From Verrucomicrobiota bacterium (GTDB lineage Bacteria > Verrucomicrobiota > Verrucomicrobiia > Chthoniobacterales > JAFAMB01), in assembly GCA_019239825.1 (NCBI GenBank), contig JAFAZK010000071.1:1-36545 (forward strand): 36,545 nt of DNA, in the 5' to 3' direction. The notes under the pieces are model-generated. The model was not told where the DNA came from and did no database searches. It saw only the letters and a program-made list of their open reading frames with translations. Each line of letters opens with the position of its first letter. Positions within the stretch are counted from its first letter, which is position 1. Below, piece after piece: positions 15,261 through 22,090 of this stretch. The translations under genes and the position numbers were made by a program.

Positions 15261-18200
15261 TCATGGTTGTTTCACCTCGATCCGGCCAGTTTCGCCGGCT
15301 ACCTGGACCGCTTGATCGTACATCGCTTGTGCCGCGACCGGCGGCACGATCAGCGTACCGGGAACGGTCGCCTTCGCTTCATAGGTGATTTCCGTGTCTT
15401 TGGCCCGGGCCGTTAGATAGATCAATACGCGATCTTCCCGTACATCGGAATAGTCGACGCCGTCAGCAGTGACAGCAACGCCACCTTTCTCGTCTCGAAC
15501 CGGCTCAAAGCCAGCCGGCAACAGATCCGAGATCGCCACGTGATCAACTGAAGTTCCGGTTGTCGACCGGATCCGAAGCCGGACTTTGATTTGATCTCCC
15601 AGATTCAAACCTGAGACCGTCTGATTCTTGGCGTCTAAGATATCGCGTCGGAGATCGAGACCGCGGGCAAAAGGTTTCACATTCTTAGGAAAACCGCTTT
15701 GAATTACCTGGAAGTATCCCGCCCCATTTTGGTTCGCGTCGAACTTCACTTTGGTAACGTCGTTACCAAGGGTCACTAACCCAAGCGCATTAGCAACCAG
15801 CGGCTGCCAGTTGCCGTTCCACTGGCTGATTCGAACATTGTTTTTGCTAAAGTCGATCAAGTTCTGTCCCGCAACCAGCGCCCGCAGACATTCGGCTGCT
15901 GAAAGCGTGTTGTAGTCCGCTGCCCAAATCGGTTTCAGAATTCGTTCAACTTGATCGCGGCCCAACGACCGGAAACGTTGCGGAAAATGACGAGCCAGGA
16001 CCGTTAGATATTCGGCGTAGTCGGTCAGGCTGGACCAAAGTTCGGCGGAGTTGAGTTCTCCGGTTAAACGATAGTGGCTGATCCAGTCGTTCGCTTCGCG
16101 TTCTTTCATCAAAAGCTGCGCAGACGCCGCCACATAAACTCCGGTGATTGACTGTTTCCACTGGTCGGGAAATTCTCGGTCGAGTGTATCCCGCAAGCTA
16201 ATCAGTTCGTTAGTCATCACCTGTTCGCGCCGGGTAAGCAGATAAATCGCTTTTGCTACTACTTCTGCTTGCTCTAGGTCGGATGGGTTAGCGCTAGCCA
16301 TCTTTTTCAGATAGTTCACCCCAGCTTTGTCTATATCGGTGGGCACGGCGAAACCGGCCAACTTGGCATCGGTTATGAATTCCAAAACATAGACGGATAT
16401 CGGATCGAGCTCTGGAGCATCGTCGGCCGTCCAGTAACCGATCGCTCCGCTCGATCCTTGGCGCTCGCGAATGATCTTGAAGTAGCTTTGTAACTTAGTC
16501 GCTAACTGAACCTTAGTCAGACCTGATCCTGGAATCGAGATCAAAGCTAGATTTGCTAGCTCCTTGCTCGTCAATTGTTCGGAACAGTCATACGGATACG
16601 TTTCCAAGAATTGGTGTAAGCCGTTGATAAATAACACCGGCGAACTCGAGCCAATCACACTACGGGACTCAAATTGGGGATAGAACTCCTGGGTTAAGGG
16701 TACCTCCTTACCGCCGACGGCTAATCTCCCACTTTCGACCAAGGTCAGGAAAGGCACCGCCGGGCGAACGCTGAGAGTCCGTTGACGATGGACTAACTCG
16801 GTAGGAGCCGTCGCCACGAATCGAATGACCGCGTTACCCAACGTGTCGGTGGTTCGAATTTGCCAACGCAATGTCTGGCTCGCTCCCGGATGCAAACTAA
16901 TCGTCTGCTGGGGTTGACCAATAGCGGTTACCCCGCCTTCGCATTCGATATGGACGTTTGTGCTCAAATCGTTCTCGGTCGCGTTGGTCAACGTGGCGGA
17001 GGTCAGGAACTGATCACCGGGGGTTGAAAACAATGGGGCTTGCGGCGTGATGATAATCGGACCATGGATAGCACTTTCGCATTCAGCGGAGCCTTCACCA
17101 TCCGCCGACTCAGCAACTGCCATGATTCTAACGCTCCCGTCGAAGAACTCGGGCACTACATAATTGACGTCGATTGGTTGAGGCCCGGCTGAGATAACTC
17201 CGGACCAAAACACGACCGGCTTCTCCGCTACTCGAGAGAACGGGTTTAGATTCTTTTCGATGTGTCCCTCCTCACCACCTCCCGACGCTGCTATCTGTTT
17301 CAGCTTCGAATACTCGGGCAAAAGAGATTCCACGATCTCGTAGGTTTGAACTTCTAATTGGCGTTTCCTGAATTGCCAAGTAAGCGGATCGGGCGTTTCA
17401 TAGTCGCTGACCTGCAGAATGCCGGTATCAACGGCAAATACAACGAGTTTGCAATTGCGATCCGCGCGAACTTTGATGGCTAGCTTCTGTCCTGGTTTCG
17501 ATCGCTTGGGCGCCTCCAGCGAAACCTTAATCTCACGTTGAGGAGGTACACATTTAAAGGGAGCAGCAGCATAACTGAGGGGCGATGCATAAACTTCCGG
17601 AGAGTTCAGGCCGCGCACAAAACTGACGTTAATATAGGCATACCCGCTGAAGTTCGCCGGAATCTGGATCTCTTGAACAGACATACCTCGCGAAGCACGA
17701 AACCATTTCCATGCGTAGATTTTATCGCGTTCCACCGCAATAAGACCATAGCCATCGTAGGGCGCTTGCAGACTTACTTGGAGGCTCTCACCAGGAGCGA
17801 CCGTTTTCTTGCTAAGCTTCAGATTCAGATCGGTTTTTTCGCCTAAGGCTGAGAGGCGCTGATTGGCGCCCACTACGGTGTAGTCGAGGCTGAAAATGAG
17901 CGTCCCATTCTGATCCACGACCTCCCAGCGAAATTTTCCTGCCTCGTTGGTTGCCAGCGAAAAGCTAGTCGCCTTATTGTCCAGAACTAAGGCTTGGTCC
18001 TGTACCGTTTTCTCCTGGCTGACCGTTTCGTACTTGAAGGTACCGTTATCCTGTTTGGTCAGGACCGGCTCGTTGACTAGCTCGATGAGACGAAACCGGC
18101 AGTTGGTCAGCCCGACCGGAACTTGGGCCTTATTAACTGCCAATAATTCAATCGCCGCTTGCTGATTGTAGGGAAGAAAATCCAGTTGAGCGGCGGTTCG

Positions 18201-21086
18201 GTAACCCAACACATAATCGCGATCGGCCACAATGGTCTGGACACTTTTGTGCACGCTTCGGCCGCCATCGGCTTCGAAGCCTTCCACATCGAAATCCACC
18301 CGATAACAGGCGTTGGCATATTTGCTGAGATCGCCTCTAACGATGGCGTTCCCCTGTGCATCGGCGTTTTGATCCTCCAATTCTTCCTCCTCGTCGTACC
18401 TCGGGTGATTGTCCGGATAGATCGTCGGGTTAAAGAAGCTAAATTCTTTCCACTTTGATAATTGGAATTCACCAACGCTGACTTTTTGTTTGGCGGTGAC
18501 ACGGTTGCCGACCGCGGGCGTACCAAACAAGTTCTCCAGATGAACATTGACGGCAAGTTTGTCCGGAGTGACCCAAGCTGCGTTTTCGCCGGCATCAACT
18601 GATGCGGCCAGCTTCATCCGATCAGGCTGAAAATCTTCTACGTGAAAGTATTGTTCGGCGATCTGCGTTTGGTCTTTGTTTTGCAAATGGACGGTTAGAT
18701 GATATTCGCCGGTCCCGGCATCAGCCGGCAGGTCGAAGTTGGTTTCGGCTAATCCCTGGGTTTTGACGACCTGCGAACCGACCGAGGTCCCGCTAGAATC
18801 ATCCAGATTAACTACCAAGGGGATGTCGGCGGAATTGCGGTGTTGAGATCGAACAATCAGCCCAACATGGACGGTTTCGCCTGGCCGGTAGACACCGCGC
18901 TCAGTGAATGGGAACGCTTCTACCGTGTCTGCCGTGGGTGATACCTCGCCGTCGATTTCGAAGGAAGAAAAATCAACCAGATTATCGTCCCGTTCATACG
19001 GCATGAACGAAAGGTCGTTGCCCAATTGCGCAACGATAGCAGCAGGTTCACGCTCGCCCTCTGCCTCGGCTAACACCGGCGAATGGATATGTCCATTCTC
19101 ATCGGTCGCTCCATCGAACACGGCTAAACCATTTTTTCCTAACAAGGATACATGAGCATCCTGGACAGGAGTCTGGTCTTTAAGCGATACCACAAAAATC
19201 TCGCGGCTATGATCGCTGTTTCGCTTCACCAGGATACCGAGATCGGTTACCAACACGAACCGCGTTTCCGAGCGTGCCTTTACCTTCTTGTGAGTATGCG
19301 GATCGACCGCTTTGGGTTGGATGAAAAAGAGTCCGTACTGAATCTTGCCGCTCGCGGTTAAGTATGGATCCAGTACGAGCGAACTGTATTTAGCGGTACC
19401 ATCACCGTCGTCTGCGATCTGCAACCGAGGCCGGTTGATAACGCTGATATTGCTCTGATCGAAATTATCGCCAAGGAACTCCAGTTTGTTGAAGGAACCT
19501 GACGTTTGCGTAACCAGATGATTAATTTGGCCCGGTAGGACCTTGGCAATCTCGAACTCTACATCCTGCACGCCCCGAGTGATGATTGAGAGAGTCCTTT
19601 CTCCTCCCAGGGCAAGTATTCCACCTTTTCCTTGGATTTGGATTTCGCGCGGCAACGGATCGACATCGACAATTGCTCGATAATCGGCCCCAAGCAGATA
19701 ACCACCTACCGCCGGCGTGTCCTTCGGCACCCGGATAAACAGCTGACCTCCCTTTGGAAAGACAAAGCGGAACAGATGCTCCTGGGAGAATTTCTCTTTT
19801 TCTGGTTGCAGGATCACGGGCAACCGTTGGGCTGTCTTTAGAACTTCATCGGTGACTTCACCCGGGCTCTTCCACGATCTGGCATCACCGCTCTCTTCGT
19901 CGTTCGTCGAGTCCGTCGTAGCCGAATCGCTGTCTTTGCTGTCGCTATCTTTCGAGTCGCTATTCAGCGCGCTGTTGTCTTTGGAGTCACCGTTTTTGTT
20001 CTCGTCATCCGTGGCTTTGGAGTCGCTGTCCTCCGAGCCATTGTCGTTGCTTTCTTCTACGTTTTTCTTGTTAGGTAGAAGCCAGACTTGAACGGCGGAC
20101 GCAATATCGGCCGCCTTAGTGTTGGTGCTGGTGGAGACCACCATCAACTGAGCGATATCGCCATTCTCGCGGCGCGCAGTCGATGACTCGACGCTTTGGA
20201 TAGTAAAGAAGCTATAACGATCGGGCACACGCACCTTGGCTACTTCGTCTCTTGTCGTCCGCGAGGTGCCAGTCGCGCTAACCAGGCCCTCCTTGATCGC
20301 AAGGAGGACAAAGTCTTCCTGGTCCGGCAAGGTTACATTGGCTGACCGGAGAAAGAATCGTCGTTGGTGTAGGTCAGCTACAATTTCGAGCGGCTGCTTG
20401 CTTCCAAACAAATCGGTGCCGCCGAGCACTTGAAGTTTTGTCTGATTCCGGAGCGCGTCTAACTGGACAGGGAAATTGGTTTCGATCGTAGCGATCACCT
20501 GACGTTTGTCCGCATCAACCGGATCCTGGTAAAATTGCGGATCTTTGAAAGTCACCGTGAGCGGCTGAGTAACGAACTCGGCCACGTCGCTCTTCAAGCG
20601 GATGTTATCGGCTAATTCGGATTGGGGGAGTGTTACCTGATAATGGGTGTTAGGCGGCCAATCCTCTAAGGGAGAGAAGACCAGTGTCCGGTCATTCTTC
20701 CATGTCCATTCACCGGCTAAACGAGGCGCCATTTGGAGGTTAACCGTCGCCCCGATCTTGCCCAAAGGAGCCGCTGAATCTTGAAAGACGATGGTAGCCG
20801 GGTTCGGCTTCAGGTCTTTCTCCAGGGGCGTGACATCGGGCGGCTTGACCGTAAAGCTATTAAATTGCGGTTGAGGTTGATGTTCGACGTAGTAAACGGC
20901 TAACCCGCAGACGACGATCCCGAGAGTAGCGAGCGAACACAGAATCCGATGACTTAGAATGAACCGACCAATCGGTCGCAGCCAGATTGGTGGACGCCAA
21001 TGGATCTCTCCAAAGATGAGACGTAGGATGGTTAGGAAAAAAGTCTGTATAGACTTCAGGATTCGGCCCGGCGCTGATGGCATCAT
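15261..21086 (-). CDS. Bacterial alpha-2-macroglobulin (thioester protease trap)
   Basis: Bacterial alpha-2-macroglobulins sit in the periplasm, trap attacking proteases and covalently bind them through an internal thioester. The 1941-residue protein has an N-terminal transmembrane anchor at about 46-68 (no lipobox Cys). Macroglobulin-type beta domains fill the first 1,000 residues, including SFEIDGEVSPTADTV and FPFTERGVYRPGETVHVGL. The thioester motif YPYDCSEQ follows, with C1501 and Q1504 intact. The helical thioester domain and receptor-like C-terminus follow. A very acidic Asp/Ser-rich linker occupies about residues 340-405 (DNA about 19870-20065) with repeated DSKDSDSKD units, which looks like an insertion relative to YfhM. 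pbpC lies downstream, and the pair is thought to guard the envelope when peptidoglycan is breached. Confidence 0.93.
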   Translation of the reverse strand: MMPSAPGRILKSIQTFFLTILRLIFGEIHWRPPIWLRPIGRFILSHRILCSLATLGIVVCGLAVYYVEHQPQPQFNSFTVKPPDVTPLEKDLKPNPATIVFQDSAAPLGKIGATVNLQMAPRLAGEWTWKNDRTLVFSPLEDWPPNTHYQVTLPQSELADNIRLKSDVAEFVTQPLTVTFKDPQFYQDPVDADKRQVIATIETNFPVQLDALRNQTKLQVLGGTDLFGSKQPLEIVADLHQRRFFLRSANVTLPDQEDFVLLAIKEGLVSATGTSRTTRDEVAKVRVPDRYSFFTIQSVESSTARRENGDIAQLMVVSTSTNTKAADIASAVQVWLLPNKKNVEESNDNGSEDSDSKATDDENKNGDSKDNSALNSDSKDSDSKDSDSATTDSTNDEESGDARSWKSPGEVTDEVLKTAQRLPVILQPEKEKFSQEHLFRFVFPKGGQLFIRVPKDTPAVGGYLLGADYRAIVDVDPLPREIQIQGKGGILALGGERTLSIITRGVQDVEFEIAKVLPGQINHLVTQTSGSFNKLEFLGDNFDQSNISVINRPRLQIADDGDGTAKYSSLVLDPYLTASGKIQYGLFFIQPKAVDPHTHKKVKARSETRFVLVTDLGILVKRNSDHSREIFVVSLKDQTPVQDAHVSLLGKNGLAVFDGATDENGHIHSPVLAEAEGEREPAAIVAQLGNDLSFMPYERDDNLVDFSSFEIDGEVSPTADTVEAFPFTERGVYRPGETVHVGLIVRSQHRNSADIPLVVNLDDSSGTSVGSQVVKTQGLAETNFDLPADAGTGEYHLTVHLQNKDQTQIAEQYFHVEDFQPDRMKLAASVDAGENAAWVTPDKLAVNVHLENLFGTPAVGNRVTAKQKVSVGEFQLSKWKEFSFFNPTIYPDNHPRYDEEEELEDQNADAQGNAIVRGDLSKYANACYRVDFDVEGFEADGGRSVHKSVQTIVADRDYVLGYRTAAQLDFLPYNQQAAIELLAVNKAQVPVGLTNCRFRLIELVNEPVLTKQDNGTFKYETVSQEKTVQDQALVLDNKATSFSLATNEAGKFRWEVVDQNGTLIFSLDYTVVGANQRLSALGEKTDLNLKLSKKTVAPGESLQVSLQAPYDGYGLIAVERDKIYAWKWFRASRGMSVQEIQIPANFSGYAYINVSFVRGLNSPEVYASPLSYAAAPFKCVPPQREIKVSLEAPKRSKPGQKLAIKVRADRNCKLVVFAVDTGILQVSDYETPDPLTWQFRKRQLEVQTYEIVESLLPEYSKLKQIAASGGGEEGHIEKNLNPFSRVAEKPVVFWSGVISAGPQPIDVNYVVPEFFDGSVRIMAVAESADGEGSAECESAIHGPIIITPQAPLFSTPGDQFLTSATLTNATENDLSTNVHIECEGGVTAIGQPQQTISLHPGASQTLRWQIRTTDTLGNAVIRFVATAPTELVHRQRTLSVRPAVPFLTLVESGRLAVGGKEVPLTQEFYPQFESRSVIGSSSPVLFINGLHQFLETYPYDCSEQLTSKELANLALISIPGSGLTKVQLATKLQSYFKIIRERQGSSGAIGYWTADDAPELDPISVYVLEFITDAKLAGFAVPTDIDKAGVNYLKKMASANPSDLEQAEVVAKAIYLLTRREQVMTNELISLRDTLDREFPDQWKQSITGVYVAASAQLLMKEREANDWISHYRLTGELNSAELWSSLTDYAEYLTVLARHFPQRFRSLGRDQVERILKPIWAADYNTLSAAECLRALVAGQNLIDFSKNNVRISQWNGNWQPLVANALGLVTLGNDVTKVKFDANQNGAGYFQVIQSGFPKNVKPFARGLDLRRDILDAKNQTVSGLNLGDQIKVRLRIRSTTGTSVDHVAISDLLPAGFEPVRDEKGGVAVTADGVDYSDVREDRVLIYLTARAKDTEITYEAKATVPGTLIVPPVAAQAMYDQAVQVAGETGRIEVKQP

Positions 21087-21493
21087 AGTGGTCTTTCACA
21101 AGGTAGTACGTCGAAGTTCCGGGCTTTCTTTCAAAAAAAGTGAAAGGATAGGGATGTAGCACGGTAGGGATGAGCTCCTGCTCGTCTTGTGGTGGGGCGA
21201 GGCTCCTGTGCGGCCTCCTGACTCGGCCGGAGGACCTGATGACTCCCTGGATAATGGTGTCAATATGTCTGAAGGTGCGCCGAGCCGCGGCCGAGCGCTG
21301 GATCACGGCTCGGCGCGTTTTTGGGCCTAGCAGTGTCTTCTGAACAGGCCCATCACCAACTCCGGTTTAATGATAGAGTCGTTCGGGAGCCTCGCCCCAC
21401 CACAAGACGAGCAGGAGCTCGTCCCTACCGTTTAGCGACTGGAATCGTCTCGCCTACGACCGGATGTCTCGGCTAGGATAGTGGGCACTTTTT
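21087..21493. other. Divergent intergenic region filled by a large inverted-repeat element
   Basis: The gap lies between the minus-strand alpha-2-macroglobulin gene and the plus-strand sigma factor gene, so it must carry both promoters. Most of it (21162-21430) is one inverted-repeat element. No credible ORF was found, and I could not assign promoters with confidence. Confidence 0.6.
21162..21430. repeat. 269-bp MITE/REPIN-like element, family A, with 45-bp inverted ends
   Basis: The ends at 21162-21206 and 21386-21430 are inverted copies of one another over 45 bases with one mismatch (position 21171). They begin CGGTAGGGA[T/C]GAGCTCC and continue to GGGGCGAGGCTCC. Inside is a second perfect 10-base inverted repeat, GCGCCGAGCC (21277-21286) and GGCTCGGCGC (21307-21316), followed by GTTTTT. 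The element has no coding capacity and therefore looks non-autonomous. The outermost bases match the repeats at 7596-7683, and the inner part of the ends (GGGAGCCTCGCCCC) recurs at 36438-36451. Confidence 0.85.
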
Positions 21494-22090
21494 ATGGAGG
21501 AAGCTTTCCTCGCTACTCGACGCAGCCTCGTTCAACGTCTCAGCAACTTGGAGGATCACCGGACCTGGCAAGAATTCTTCGAGACGTACTGGCGCCTGAT
21601 CTACTCGGTCGCCAGAAAAGCCGGCTTGGATGCGTTCGAAGCGGAAGAGGCTGTGCAGGAAACGGTCATTTCTGTCGTTCGGAAGATCCCGGAATTTCGG
21701 TACGACCCTGATATTGGGAGTTTTCGTGGTTGGTTGTTGACTTTGGCCAAATGGAGAATCGCCGATCAATTTCGGAAGCGGCAGTCGAAGGAAGCTATTG
21801 ACCTCGAGGCAGGATTGATAGAACAACCTTGGTTCACCGAAGCGTGGAACCAGGAGTGGGAAAACCATCTGCTAACCGCTTCGCTCGAACGTCTGAAACA
21901 GAAGACTAGTCTCTCCCAATTCCAGGTCTTCGAATGTTACGTGATCAAAGGATGGCCTGCTCGCAAAGTCGCCAAAGAACTCCAAGTCAGTGTCGGCTCG
22001 GTTTACCTCGCAAAAAACCGGCTTTTGCCGATTCTAAAGGAGATCATGGCTCGCGTCGAAAAAGGGGAGCATGAGCCTACGCGTACCTGA
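21494..22090 (+). CDS. ECF-type RNA polymerase sigma factor
   Basis: This 198-residue sigma-70 family protein lacks region 1 and the long region 3. Region 2 (about residues 25-95) contains IYSVARKAGLDAFEAEEAVQ and GSFRGWLLTLAKWRIADQFR. Region 4 (about 128-185) ends in a helix-turn-helix around VAKELQVSVGSVYLAKNRL. Its stop overlaps the kinase gene by 20 bases, so the two are made together. In Planctomycetes and Verrucomicrobia such ECF factors are often paired with Ser/Thr kinases, and regulation by phosphorylation is possible here. No anti-sigma gene is visible. The ATG has no obvious ribosome-binding site at normal distance. Confidence 0.9.
   Translation: MEEAFLATRRSLVQRLSNLEDHRTWQEFFETYWRLIYSVARKAGLDAFEAEEAVQETVISVVRKIPEFRYDPDIGSFRGWLLTLAKWRIADQFRKRQSKEAIDLEAGLIEQPWFTEAWNQEWENHLLTASLERLKQKTSLSQFQVFECYVIKGWPARKVAKELQVSVGSVYLAKNRLLPILKEIMARVEKGEHEPTRT

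Noticed and set aside
14959-15264. 101-codon frame starting at the ATGA overlap with the alpha-2-macroglobulin stop
   Set aside because: The product is low-complexity Arg/Ala-rich sequence translated through palindromic repeats; kept only as evidence for a displaced pbpC start.
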